A stretch of DNA of 64,000 nt, from positions 296,460,150 through 296,524,149 of the forward strand of contig NC_064619.1 of the NCBI RefSeq assembly GCF_023898315.1, written 5' to 3'. Source of the stretch: Schistocerca nitens (taxonomy: Eukaryota > Arthropoda > Insecta > Orthoptera > Acrididae). Positions 45,368 to 56,192 of the stretch are shown here, in pieces (the first letter of the stretch is position 1; the number at the start of each line of letters is the position of its first letter). The position numbers and the translations under genes were made by a program. Below the pieces are notes generated by a model, which saw nothing but the letters and a program-made list of their open reading frames with translations, ran no database searches and had not been told where the DNA came from.

Positions 45368-45600
45368 CTAGACGTTTAATACGAACAATTTTCTCTGTAA
45401 GTGTCTGTACCACCTTAGTCTGCTCTCTTGTATCTTTTTCCCCACGGGTCCCACTTTCACAGCTCCTCTAACAAATTCATTTCTAATCCTGTCCTTCCTT
45501 GTTACCCTACACATCCACCTCAACATCCTCATTTCCGCCACTTCCATCTTCCTTTCCTGGGCTACTGCGATTGGCAGAGACATGGCCATTTACTGGGCTA
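45368..45600 (-). pseudogene. RTE-like LINE C-terminal fragment, inverted half
   Basis: Minus strand: EMRMLRWMCRVTRKDRIRNE, FVRGAVKVGPVGKKIQESR and LRWYRHLQRK. This is the first half of an RTE-type C-terminal domain. The second half lies next to it in the opposite orientation. Confidence 0.75.
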
Positions 45601-45664
45601 CTGCGATTGGCAGAGACATGGCAATTTCATGGGCTACTGTGATTGGCAGAGACATGGCCACTTA
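45557..45664 (+). repeat. 36-bp tandem repeat, three copies
   Basis: The unit CTGGGCTACTGCGATTGGCA plus GAGACATGGCCATTTA is repeated three times with a few changes. It sits exactly at the junction between the two oppositely oriented RTE halves. Confidence 0.9.
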
Positions 45665-45895
45665 CAGAGAAAAGGGGAAGAGTATATCGGAAACAGAGTT
45701 AAAGATATAAAGATTGAAGGAGCGAGAAGAGGAGGAAGATTATAGATGAGGTGGAAGGATAAGATATCCGGGGACCTAAGGGAGAAAGGATGGAAGAAGG
45801 AAGAGGCAATGGATAGAGTACTATGGAGGAGAAGGATCCAGAAGAGCAACGCCGACCCTACGTGACGTGGGACAAGGCGACGATAAAGAAAGAAA
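45645..45895 (+). pseudogene. RTE-like LINE C-terminal fragment, direct half
   Basis: Plus strand: HLQRKGEEYIGNRVKDIKIE, GARRGGRL, a stop, MRWKDKISGDLREKGWKKEE and AMDRVLWRRRIQKSNADPT. It starts at the HLQRK motif where the inverted half stops. Confidence 0.75.
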
Positions 45896-46008
45896 GAAGA
45901 AAGAAAGTTTAATACGAAGACTTCGGAACTGCCTGTATTCCGAGATCAGATGTACGCCAAAGGTCGTAGGCTGTTTGTGAACCAGTGGCGGGGTGTTTTG
46001 TGGCTGAC

Positions 46009-46278
46009 CTGTGACGGGCTCTCGAGCGGCGCGAGGATGACGACGCTGGTGATGTTGCGGCCGCGCAGCGCGTCGGGCACGGGGAAGGCGGCGCCCGCGA
46101 CTCTGAGCGGCAGGTAGCGGCTGTAGCCGGCGGCGGCCTGCTGCAGCTGCGCCTCGGCGCCCGCCTCGCCCGCCACCACCACGGCGCGGTCCAGCGTCTC
46201 GCGAGCGTCCGCGGGCGCCGACAGGTGAGACTCCACCACGCGCCGGCCCTCTGCTGTGCCGGGCGTGTACCGCACCAC
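46009..46278 (-). CDS. Internal exon of the unidentified host gene
   Basis: 270 bp, exactly 90 codons, phase 0 on both sides. Minus-strand acceptor TTGTTTCGGCAG|GTGGTG at 46279/46278 and donor CACAG|GTCAGC at 46009/46008. Encodes VVRYTPGTAEGRRVVESHL, then RAVVVAGEAGAEAQLQQAAA, GYSRYLPLRV and RNITSVVILAPLE. Strand-helix-strand patterning and an NIT glycosylation sequon (RNITS) would suit an extracytoplasmic domain, but this is inference. GC-rich, CpG-rich. Upstream exons should lie beyond 46278; I could not find one before 64000, so the preceding intron is probably over 17 kb. Confidence 0.7.
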
Positions 46279-46371
46279 CTGCCGAAACAACAGCACCGGC
46301 GTCACACTCGTGTTTCTCTCTCTCCGTACAGTCGTTCATTCCGAGAAAATGACGTAGGGTAACGTTGCTCA

Positions 46372-47288
46372 CAAGGGAACCTCCCCATCGCACCACCCTC
46401 AGATTTAGTTATAAGTTGGCACAGTGGATAGGCCTTGCAAAACTGAACACAGATCAATCGAGAAAACAGGAACAAGTTGTGTGGAACTATGAAAAAAATA
46501 AGCAAAATATACAAACTGAGTAGTTCATGCGCAAGATAGGCAACATCATGGAGAGTGTGAGCTCAGGAGCGCCGTGGTCCCGTGGTTAGCGTTAGCAGCT
46601 GCGGAGTGAGAGGTCCTTGGTTCAAGTGTACCCTCGAGTGAATAGTTTACTTTCTTTATTCTCGCAAAGTTATGATCTGCCCGTTCGTTCATTGACGTCT
46701 CTGCTCATTGTAATAAGTTTAGTGTCTGTGTTTTGCGACTGCGAGCTATATTTGCTAGATTCATATTGCCCACGGAATACATCTCACGTATTTAATGCAC
46801 TCTCGTCCAAAGTAGCGAACAATCAACTGCCAGTCAGGGAGCCTCGTTAGCAGGAATACTCTCTCTTCCGTGCGCTGTAGTCGACTGACGTCATGTGTTT
46901 TGATGTTTGTTTAGGTGTAGCGTCCCCATGCTACGGCGCAGCTACCTCGCATCGAACGGACGGACGGACAGATAATAATTGTATGAAAATAAAGAATTAA
47001 ACTTTTCACTCGAGGGAAGACTTGAACCAAGGACCTCTCGCTCCCCAGCTGCTCACGCTAACCACGGGACCACGGCGCTCCTGAGCTCACACTATCCTTG
47101 ATGTTGCTTATCTTGCGCATGGACTACTCAGTTTGTATATTTTGCTTATTTTTTTCATAGTTCTACACAACTTTTTCCTGTTTTCTCGATTGATCTTTGC
47201 TCAGTTTTCCAACTCCTATCCACTGTGCCAACTTATAACTAAATCTGAGGGAGGTGCGATGGGGAGGTGCGATGGGGAGGTTCCCTTG
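46372..47288. mobile_element. Foldback DNA element 2 with tRNA-like arms
   Basis: A 917-bp non-coding element with long terminal inverted repeats (about 46372-46690 and 46965-47288). The ends are CAAGGGAACCTCCCCATCGC and its complement; the right end holds a short internal duplication of GGTGCGATGGGGA. A 3-bp TCA duplication flanks it (46369-46371 and 47289-47291). Each arm carries a tRNA-like stretch. The middle (about 46691-46964) encodes nothing. It shares the CAAGGG terminus, 3-bp TNA target site and arm plan with the element at 19.7 kb, although the body sequences differ. Confidence 0.85.
46566..46630 (+). other. tRNA-like sequence in the left arm of foldback element 2
   Basis: GCGCCGTGGTCCCGTGGTTA followed by GCGTTAGCAGC gives an A-box-like region; GAGAGGTCCTTGGTTCAAGT holds the B box. 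The complementary strand at about 47025-47090 contains the same unit (TTGGTTCAAGT near 47025). I regard it as a component of the transposon, not a working tRNA gene. Confidence 0.6.
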
Positions 47289-47337
47289 TCAGGAACAACC
47301 CCTTAAGGGAGAATTACTGTTTTGGTAGCGTAATTTA

Positions 47338-50300
47338 CACTGAAGCGCCAAATAACTGGTATAGGCACGCATATTAAAATACAGAGATTGTAAACAGGCA
47401 GAATACGGCGCTGCGGTTGGCAACGCCTATAAAAGACAACAAGTGTCTGGCGCAGTTGTTAGATCGGTTACTGCTGCTACAATGGCAGGTTATCAAGGTT
47501 TAAGTGAGTCTGAACGTGGTGTTGTAGTCGGCGCACGAACGATGCGACACAGCATCGCCGAGGTAGCAATGAAGTCGGCATTTTCCCGCACGACCATTTC
47601 ACGAGTGCAATTCGAAATTATCCATTAGTTATAGGTGGAGACTTTAATCTACCATCCATTGACTGGGAAAATTACACGTTTATCACAGGGGGCAGAAGCA
47701 AAGATTCGTGTGAAGTTATTCTAGGGGCGCTCTCAACAAACAACCTTGAGTAATTGGTTAGAGAACCAACTCTAGATGGGAACATATTAGATATCTTGGC
47801 GACAAACAGACCTGATCTTTTTGAGGAAGTTAATCTAGAAGAAGGTATTAGCGACCATAATGTCGTTGTGGCTTCTATGTCAGTGGAAGTAGAAAAAAAA
47901 AAAACAGTGTAGAGTTTTCTTATTTGGGAAATCAAATAAAAGTGTCATTAATGAATATCTTCATAGTCAGCTCCAAGCATTCACCGCGGGACACAAAGAT
48001 ATTGAGCATCTTTGGTCGGAATTTAAAGGTACTGTCCACCATGTGCTAGAGAAGTATGCGCATAGCAAAAGTATAGGGTAGGGAAAGGATCCACCTTGGT
48101 ACAACAAACATATTAGGAAGTTGCTGACAAAGCAGAGAATTTTGCACAGTCGTTTTAAGCGTAGTCACTGCCCCGCTGACAAACAGAAATTTTGACAAAT
48201 GAAAGCAGCTGTCAGAAGGACAATGAGAGACTCTTTTAACGAATTTGAAAGCAATATTTTATCTGCAGATTCTAAAAATAACCCCAAAAAATTTTGGTCG
48301 TGCGTAAAATCTATGAACGCTACAAATAATTCAATACCTTCTCTTGCTGACAGAACGGGTAATGTAACTGATGATGATAAACAGAAAGCCGAAATTCTAA
48401 AACTAGCTTTCAAAAGCTCGTTTACGATAGAGGACTGCAGCACCATTTCCCCTTTCAATTATCGAACAAACGAAACGATGGCTGACAAGTGTTTTACAAT
48501 CCCAGATACACCAAACACTATAGGATCCTTAGACGCCAGAAAGGCATCTGGCCCAGACGGTATACCCGGAAGATTTTATGTTGACTATGCTACAAATATA
48601 GCACCATTCTTATCCGTCATCTATCAGAGGTCATTGGAACGGCGGAAAGTTCCACGGGACTGGAAGAAAGCCTAGGTCATAGCAATCTATAAGAAGGGTA
48701 GAAAATCGGATGCACATAATTACCGGCCAATTTCACTGACATCGATTTGTTGTAGAATCATGGAACATATTTTGTGTTCAGACATAATGACCTTTCTAGA
48801 CTCTGAGAAGCTCATCTGCAGAAACGGTTTTAGGAAACAGCGGTCATGCGAGACACAGCTGGTCCTCTTTGTGCATGAATACAACAGGCTCTAGATACCG
48901 GCTCCCAGGTTGATGCCATATTTCTCGACTTTCCAAAGGCGTTCGACTCAGTTCCGCACTATCGCTTGCTACAAAAAGTGCGCGCTTACGGTCTATCCGA
49001 TGACATATGCGGTTGGATAGAAAGTTTTCTAACAGACAGGGAGCAGTATGTCGTCCTGAATAGGGTGACTTCAACAGAAAGAAGCAAAACTTCAGGTGTG
49101 CCCCAGGGCAGCGTAATACGTCCTCTGCTTTTTACGATTTACATAAACGATCTGGTTGATGGTATTGACAGCGGCCTTAGACTGTTTGCCGATGATGCTG
49201 TAGTCTACAGGAAAGTAGTATCACACGAAAGTTGTAAACAAATCAATGAGGATTTGCAGAAAATAAATGCGTGGTGTAATGACTGGCTGTTATCTCTCAA
49301 TATTAGTAAGTGCAAACTACTGCGTATAACAAGGCGAAAATCCCCATTAATGTATGAGTACAAAATAAATGATCAGTCTTTGGAAGCGGTAACATCAGTC
49401 AAGTATCTGGGTGTGACTATTCGAAATGATCTCAAATGGAATGATCAGATTACACAAGTAACGGGTAAGACGAACTCTAGATTGCGGTTTATTGGTAGAA
49501 TCCTGAAGCAATGCAGTCCTTCAACAAAGGAAATAGCTTACAATACGTTAGTTCGTCCAGTCTTGGAGTATTGTTCGTCTGTATGGGACCCTTGGCAGTT
49601 GGGCCTGATTCAAGAGATTGAGAAGGTCCAAAGAAGAGCGGAAAGATTCGTGACTGGCACATTTAGCCATCGCGAGAGCGTTACAAATCACACAGGAAGT
49701 TTGAAGTGGGACACACTTGCAGATAGGCGACGCGCTAAACAGAAGGAGCTGTTCACTAAATTCCGAAATCCAATCTTCGCCGAGGATGTAGAGCATATAT
49801 TATTACCACCAACTTTCAAATCGCATAATGATCATCATTCGAAGATAAGGGAAATAAGAGCTCGTACTGAGGCGTTCAGACAGTCGTTTTTCCCTCACGC
49901 GATCCACGAGTGGAACAGAGGGGGAGGGGGGGGGGGGGCGGAAATATGACTTTGGCGCGAATTGTGCCCTCCGCCACACACCGTTTGGAGGCTAGCGGAG
50001 TATATATGTAGAGGTAGATGTAGAGTGTGCCGTGAATATCAAGAATCCGGTAAATCATCAAATCTACGACATAGCTGCGGCCGGAAAAAGATCCTGCAAG
50101 AACGGGACCAGCAACGCCTGACAGAATCGTTCAACGTGACAGAAGAGCAACCCTTCCGCAAGCTGCTGCAGATTGCAATGCTGGGTCATCAACAAGCCTT
50201 AGCGTGCGAAACATTCAAACAAAACATTGTCGATATGGGCGTTCCGAGCGGAAGGCCCACTCCTGTACTCTTGATGACTGCACGACACAAAGCTTTACGC

Positions 50301-50971
50301 CTCACCTGGGTCCGTCAATACCGTTGGACTGTTTATGACTGGAAACATGTTGCCTGGTCGGACGAATCAGGTTTCAAATTGTATCGAGCGGATGGATGTG
50401 TACGGGTATGGAGACAACCTCACGAATCCATGGACCCTACATGTCAGCAAGGGACTATTCAAGATGGTGGAGGCTCTGTAATGGTGTGGGGCGTGTGTAC
50501 TTGGAGTAATATAGGGCCCCTGACAAGTCTAAATACGATTCTGACAGGTGAGACATACGTAAGCATCCTGTCTGATCACCTGCATCCACTAATGTCCATA
50601 GTGCATTCCTACGGACTTGGGCAATTCCAGCAGGACAATGGGACACCCCAAACGTCCAGAATTGCTACAGAGTGTCTCCAGGAACACTCTACTGAGTTTT
50701 AACACTTGCGCTGGCCACAAAACTCCCCAGACATGAACACCTTTGAGCATGTATGGGATACCTTGCAACGTGTTGTTCATAAGAGATCTCCACCCCCTCG
50801 TACTCTTACGGATTTGTGGACAGCACTGCGTGATTCATGGCGTCAATTCCGTCCAGTACTAATTCAGACATTAGTCGAGTCCATGTCACGTCGGGTTGCG
50901 GCACTTCTGCGTGATCACGGGGGCCCTACACGATATTAGTCTAGTGTGCCAGATTCTTTGGCTCTTCAGTG
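47338..50971 (+). mobile_element. Tc1-like family A, copy 2 (split by a LINE)
   Basis: Ends are CACTGAAGCGCCAAATAACT and the complement of TTTGGCTCTTCAGTG, next to TA. A 2.4-kb CR1-like LINE is inserted at 47608-50022 with a 5-bp GAGTG duplication. The transposase is in two parts: the N-terminal 55 residues at 47443-47607 (MAGYQGLSESERGVVVGART; SRTTISRV) and the rest from 50023 to about 50939. Catalytic residues remain: HVAWSDESGFKLY (D), GQFQQDNGTPQTS (D) and SPDMNTFEHVWD (E). A stop at 50701 (STEF-stop-HLRWP) also breaks it. 36 residues lie between the second D and the E in this family. Confidence 0.9.
47608..50022 (+). mobile_element. CR1-like LINE, 5' truncated, inside Tc1 copy 2
   Basis: Begins inside the endonuclease (GGDFNLPSIDW at about 47640; GISDHNVVV at 47855) and continues through the linker (FESNILSADSKNNPKKFW), the RT (RKASGPDGIPG, YKKGRKSDAHNYRPISLTS, VPQGSVIRPLLF, LRLFADDAVVYRKV at about 49185) and the C-terminal domain (SVKYLGVTIRNDLKWNDQI, LEYCSSVWDPWQ, EKVQRRAERFV). 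The 3' end is a GTAGAGGTAGATGTAGA tail rather than poly(A). A GAGTG duplication flanks it. Stops at 47751, 48673 and 48893 and a frame change near 48900 inactivate it. The same family returns on the minus strand at 61.4-64 kb. Confidence 0.88.
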
Positions 50972-51799
50972 TAAATAACACAGCTTGCTTTGCGTACACT
51001 GGATCTTTATTTTTTATGCTATAAATTAAAAACTCGTTCCTCAAAATGAGTTTTCAACCTTTTTCCAATCTATAGCTTCGGTACAGTGAAGGCGCCAAGT
51101 TTCCTAATCCGAACCCCCTATAGCCTAAGTCACACTTAGGATGCGAAGTCAGCGACGACGTAATAAATCTATAGAATAATGGAACAAAACATCACAATAA
51201 CAAATTAAAAACTATAAACGTTATCTTACTTCCACAGCTGCACGTAATGAAATTACACAAAAGAAACAAAATATAAATTCTCAGCAAATTAAGTTCATTA
51301 AATTGGCATATCTTAATTAAATTGACTGATTTGAATACAGATTTCACAGAAATATCTCTTAATTTTGCTTTTCACGCCTAGCGCGTATGTCACATATCCA
51401 AACTTTACATTTTGTATACTGAATCATGTCATCTCAATCTTCCTTACAAAGTTGACGTAACTACTCTGTCCTTCATTTTTTCATTCCTTTTAAAGTCTTC
51501 ATCTATCTGTCTCTTTTTACAGGTCAGTGCAAAGAATAATTTTTTTTATTTGCCCTTTCTTTGGGTTCTATTTCCTTTCTGCAAGGACTTGATGTTAATT
51601 GCATTCCTGACTCCGGTCGTTTCGCATTTTTCTTGATTACTGTTGTTATACACGGTATGGGACGTTAAGTGTTCAACTAAGACTTTATTTATTGGCTGTT
51701 CATTTCGGCAACTGTTGCAATATTGTTTTCGGATCCACATTCTTGAGACATTGTAGAAAGTCCACACTGATCATGTTGCAACATGAGGCGGCCTACCAA
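50972..51799. other. AT-rich region, no gene seen
   Basis: Contains the complementary pair CCTAAGTCACACTTAGG near 51123. No coding segment recognised. Confidence 0.5.
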
Positions 51800-51805
51800 A
51801 TTCTC

Positions 51806-53040
51806 TCATTGTCGCTTCAGTTTCATCGGCCGATTCTTGATCTGACTGATCAATAATATGTACATAATAGCTACAAAGTCCTCTTCTTTCGCGACATTTC
51901 GATCACATGGCCACAGACCTGCTGCCTGAAAACTGCTTAGTTCTGTGTCCATGCAAACTGTTCTGAAGTATGCATTAGTCAGGGGTTCTGCAATGTTAAT
52001 TTGTTTTATGACATTCCAGGGTGTGAAGGTATCCAAGGAGATACTACTTCACTGTAGCTGGTTTTTATTATTTTAAAGAATGATCTGTCCAAAGGTTGTA
52101 GACGATGACTCGTTTGAACAGGAAATGAAACCATGATTATACCACAACCATGAGCCAGCTGAAATGTCTCTAAATTTTTAGTGTGTTTACTGTGATCATC
52201 CAGTACAAGCAAAATTTGTTTCTGATCATTTTTTCTACTTTTGGACGTTATATGAAATGTTCAAGTCACCGGACAAACCGTTCTGATGTTATCCATCCAT
52301 TCGTCAGGCAGCCAAATGCTGTATTAGGTGGAGCTCCCCTTTTTAGGGCCTCATTCATTTTGCTGCACTTAAATATTAACATCGGAGGTATGAATTCCTG
52401 TGCTGCATTCATTGCACGTACGCATGCCATTGTAAGACCTCTTTCTCCACTTGTGATTGCGACCATCTGTTGCTTGCTTTTCGGGCAATTGCTGTACACG
52501 GTCTGTGAACTGTGGATTATGGGATTTCATTCACGTTACGTAGTAGGTCATCAGTTAACTTACGTTCATCTGGTATTTCCTCATATTTATCAAAAAAACT
52601 TATTACCACAATATTTTTAAACCCCTCTCCTTTCGTGCTATCGATATTGTTTCAGGAACTCGAAAGGACGAAGTGGGATGATTTTTCATAAACCTGTAAT
52701 ACCATTTTTTACCTGCTATGTTTCGTTCTTTATTGAAGCGATGCGCTAGATGACATTTCTCGGGAAGTTGGTAGGCAAGTTTCCTTAATTGAGTAATAAT
52801 TACTCTGGACAAACTAGACTCTTAAATTAACTATATGCTGTGCTAATTCATCTTCTCTTTCTGCTGTCATATCATTAGGTCTTCCAATGTTTGATGTTTT
52901 ATTTAAACCTTTCAAATGCAGTGCAGGCTTTAGTATATTATATCTTCTACACGTTTCATTAAATTCAATTTCACCATTCTGATTTTTCAGTATACTAAAG
53001 CTTCGTCCACATCCTCCTGCTTCCACTTATTATTCGCTCT
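51806..53040 (-). pseudogene. Pogo/Tigger-type (CENP-B-like) transposase relic
   Basis: Minus-strand order: an N-terminal DNA-binding part near 53026-52814 (FNETCRRYNILKPALHLKG; GRPNDMTAEREDELAQHI), the CENP-B-like second HTH at 52812-52603 (FNKERNIAGKKWYYRFMKNH), then the DDE domain: SGERGLTMACVRAMNAAQEF and PPNTAFGCLTNGWITSERF at 52499-52266, and MLVLDDHSKHTKN with VSFPVQTSHRLQPLDRSFFK at 52212-52006, where LDDHxxH takes the place of LDGHxSH. Stops and frame changes separate the blocks. This is the layout of jerky/Tigger-like proteins of the pogo group. I did not identify terminal repeats; a domesticated host gene is unlikely given the stops. Confidence 0.8.
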
Positions 53041-54094
53041 GTTCGTCATATTAATCAGCTGAAACAAATACTTTTTAATTGCTATGTAATTTCCATCAAC
53101 GCCTAAGTCGTAATGGTACGATTAACGAATTCCCCACAGAAACGACTTAGGCAATGAGACCTCTACCGTTTCAAACCAGAACTACAGACATAACCTCAAA
53201 GTTTTCTAGCGTTTGATTATGCTTTAATGAATGGCAGAGTACTACGAAAATAGACATGATATAAAACGATTCATTTATCATCGCATTATTTACAGAAATT
53301 GCTTACGAATAAATGAGACGGTGTAACAAAACCAGTCAAACTTATTTGTTAGTTGTTTGTCTGTCAGTATAGCCAGCGGTTCACTTACTTGTTTTTGAGT
53401 CCTTACACCTCTATTTAGTTCAGTTTTATACAACTTGATGTCCTATTTTATAAACGTGGGATCAGATATTACTGGAATACGACTTAGGATGTGGTACAAC
53501 TAATACAACCTTACCCTACATAGAGTTCAAGCAAGATAACGTGGCACCAGGGCTGAAACGCATTCTAGTCGTGAGCATTCAGCTATTCCAAAGAGGCAAC
53601 CGCCTCAGCTGATTGTCACCTGCCGAGCTGCAGAGTTCGATCGCTGCCATTTCTATCTCATTACTTCGTAGCATGGCAGCACAATCTTTGACCCGCCCAG
53701 GTAACTGAGCGCATTGAAATGCTGCTTCCAACATTTGGGGAATCATATGCCTCGCAGATTAATAACCTGGGCTGGTGAGTCGGCCAGCTTGGATGTGGTT
53801 TTCAGATAGTTTCCCACATACAACTAGGTACTTGTGCTGTGCCTCAGATCCACACAACGTAAATATTTCGAAAATATTCTCACACTTGCACAAGCGATTT
53901 ACTCTGGGCGCATACAGATGGGGTACATGAATTCGGTCTCAGGGAGAGTGGTGGCGTTAGGAGGGGCATGTGACCACCAACTGCCACAAACTGTATAGCA
54001 ATGCCAACCCTGTAGAGATACAAGAGAACGAGTGGAAAGCAGCAACACAGTCTTCACACACCTTAGTTGCACGGAAGGTTCTTCATAATCTGGC
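53041..54094. other. No gene recognised
   Basis: Short frames only. CCTAAGTCGTA and ACGACTTAGG occur near 53103, 53145 and 53478 as scattered short inverted motifs; they may be remnants of the terminal repeats of the neighbouring relic, but the match is too short to use. Confidence 0.45.
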
Positions 54095-54470
54095 CCAAGA
54101 GTCTGCCACTGTGGCCGAGGTCATTAACACACACTTCTGTGGTGGCACTTGATCCAGGGGTAAGTCGGTTCAAATCCTGGTGGTGGAAAAAGTTGTCACT
54201 GCCAGCATTTGGATGGTAAGGAAGGAGAGCTAGTAGTGTGAACTTCCTGGTCATCAGACTTTGCGCTAATGTCCTGGTTTAAATACGAAACCTGTCTATA
54301 GTGTCTCATGAAGTGAGGGAATGTGACATTGTTAATGGTGATTCATCTGTCGGATGGGGATAAGTTTGGATATCCCTTCGGCGCTATTCGCAAGGAGTAG
54401 GCTATGTGGTGGCACTGGGTTTCACCCTTTCCCTTCTCTCACCATCATCGTCATCATCATACAACAGAAA
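54095..54470 (+). repeat. tRNA-derived SINE with CATC tail
   Basis: GTGGCCGAGGTCATTAACAC (A-box region) and TCGGTTCAAATCCTGG (B box) open a unit whose body includes ATGTCCTGGTTTAAATAC, TGTCTCATGAAGTGAGGGAA and ATTCGCAAGGAGTAGGCTAT, ending CACCATCATCGTCATCATCA. A partial opposite-strand copy lies at 55640-55760. Confidence 0.65.
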
Positions 54471-54478
54471 TATTATAG

Positions 54479-54533
54479 TACACACACGCACACAAACACA
54501 CACACACCCACATACACACACACTCATAATACA
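54479..54533. repeat. (CA)n-rich tract
   Basis: Interrupted CA repeat, ACACACGCACACAAACACAC and similar. Confidence 0.9.
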
Positions 54534-55639
54534 TACATGTAGTATTACAAGTATTATAAAGAGCATGTTGCAAATAAATAAACAAAAAATAAAATAAAGT
54601 CAGGCACAAGTGATTATATGCAGCGTCATCTAATTTTTGTTGGAAGAGGCAAACGAGGAAGCAAAAATTGCTTGAGAGGATTGCAGGGACCACTAGCTAC
54701 TGCAGTTGCACTATAAAGAGAAGTAGCCTTTTCCCTGCAGCTTCGACTGTGTATGTATTTGACACATATACTGAACACACCTCCTTCTCACCTTATGTGT
54801 GTCCACCTCTTCCTTCCTGTGTCTGTCCTCCTCATTCTCCCAACTCTGTCTATCTCTGCCTCCTCACTCTCTCTGTCTCTTCACTTCTCCTCCCCCTCTC
54901 TCTGGCCATACCCTCCTCCCCCTCGCTCTGTACATCTGTCCTCTACCCAACTCAACCTGTCCCAAGCCATACACATTTGCACATGTAGCTCCTGCAATAC
55001 AGTAAAGCAGTAAAACAGGCCAATGCTACACCTGCAACACACCTACTGTACAGGGCACATTACACATTAGGGGACTGACCATCATTTGTTTGCTACTGAA
55101 GTACAGGCAGCCATGCAAAGCAGGTTGATAAAGTAGGCTGATACTACTACAACACAAGACATTTGCCACGGAGGACAGCCTGCATGTTGGGGACCGGAAA
55201 AACCAATTATTACCCCTGATGTGTAGGCTGCCCTGCAAAGCACGTTGATGCTGTTCCCACATAGCATGCCTATCATGCAGGCCAGTCTATGTGCCAAGGG
55301 CTGAAAAAAAAAACAGGTTTTTGCCCATATCTCTGCTCATAATGGAGATAGCAGGCAATCATGCTGATTCTCATGAGGCCTGCTCTTTCTATGCCAAATT
55401 TAGCTGAACTCGACCCAGTGACTTGAGAGGAGATCCCAGACATGCATACATAACATTCTGCTTTATGTACATAATAGATAAAGCATAACTACAAGTACTT
55501 TCCAAGGCTTCACTACTTTGGAATGAGGCAGAAGAAAGAGAAAATATTTTTATTTTTAACCAATACTGCCGAACAGGGTTATTAGGGAGTGAAATATAAT
55601 TTCTACATGAAACATGTTATTTTAAATCGTGAATATTTT
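54534..55639. other. Low-complexity and imperfectly repeated region
   Basis: A pyrimidine-rich stretch (54780-54960, CTCTCC/TCC-rich) is followed at 55040-55310 by about 118-bp imperfect units (AGGCAGCCATGCAAAGCAGG against AGGCTGCCCTGCAAAGCACG, and related GGAC/GGCTGAAAAA segments). The following ATATCTCTGCTCATAATGGA to 55470 resembles a LINE 3' UTR I could not name. Confidence 0.4.
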
Positions 55640-55760
55640 AACAAGTGATGTCGCCTTCCCGTGCTGGCCAAATGCTGGTGGTGAAAATTTCTTCCATTGC
55701 TAGGATTCAAACTAGCTGATTCCATCTAAAGTGCCACCACGCACACACATACAATAGCGA
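55640..55760 (-). repeat. tRNA-derived SINE fragment
   Basis: Minus strand: TGGCACTTTAGATGGAATCA, GCTAGTTTGAATCCTAGCAA (B box in a perfect TAGC...GCTA-type arm) and GAAATTTTCACCACCAGCAT. Related to the copy at 54.1 kb. Confidence 0.6.
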
Positions 55761-56014
55761 CCTCGTCTATGGAGGTGGGTGCTATCACAGATTAATTATA
55801 TGCCTTACATCTTCTGCTGATGTTTATTTCTGCAACTAGCTGCGATCTTGGATCATCACCAGAAGGTATACTTGCACATCAGTGAATTGTGTAAAATGAA
55901 CTCTGATGTTCTGTTTAGCTGATCAAGATTTAATCATCATATACGTAACAGGATTTAAAAGGCAATGAGAATGCGTTGTAAACTATCTTAATATTGCCAT
56001 AACCGACTGCAGGT

Positions 56015-56192
56015 TCAAATGGTTCTGAGCACTATGGGACTTAACATCTGAGGTCATCAGTCCCCTAGAACTTAGAACTACTTAAACATAACTAACCTAA
56101 GGACATCACAGACATCCATGCCCGAGGCAGGATTCGAAACTGTGACCGCAGCAGCAGCGCGGTTCCAGACTGCCTAGAATCGCTCGGCCACA
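56015..56192 (-). repeat. tRNA-derived SINE (family S), with target duplication
   Basis: Minus-strand head CGGTGTGGCCGAGCGATTCT (A-box region) and TCACAGTTTCGAATCCTGCC (B box), body with CTAAGGACATCACAGACATC (plus strand) and a tail of TTCAAATGGTTCTGAGCACT (plus strand). Flanked by the 12-bp duplication CCGACTGCAGGT (56003-56014 and 56193-56204). Same family as 59.4 kb and the pair at 63.3-63.7 kb. Confidence 0.88.

Noticed and set aside
45081-45371. Overlapping frames on both strands of 73 and 93 residues
   Set aside because: No recognisable motif and no second copy; probably chance.
51806-53040. Domesticated jerky/CENP-B-like host gene
   Set aside because: The frame is broken into at least five pieces by stops and shifts.
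54668-55013. Ser/Leu/Pro-rich plus-strand frames
   Set aside because: Pyrimidine-rich low-complexity DNA; no signal peptide or domain pattern.
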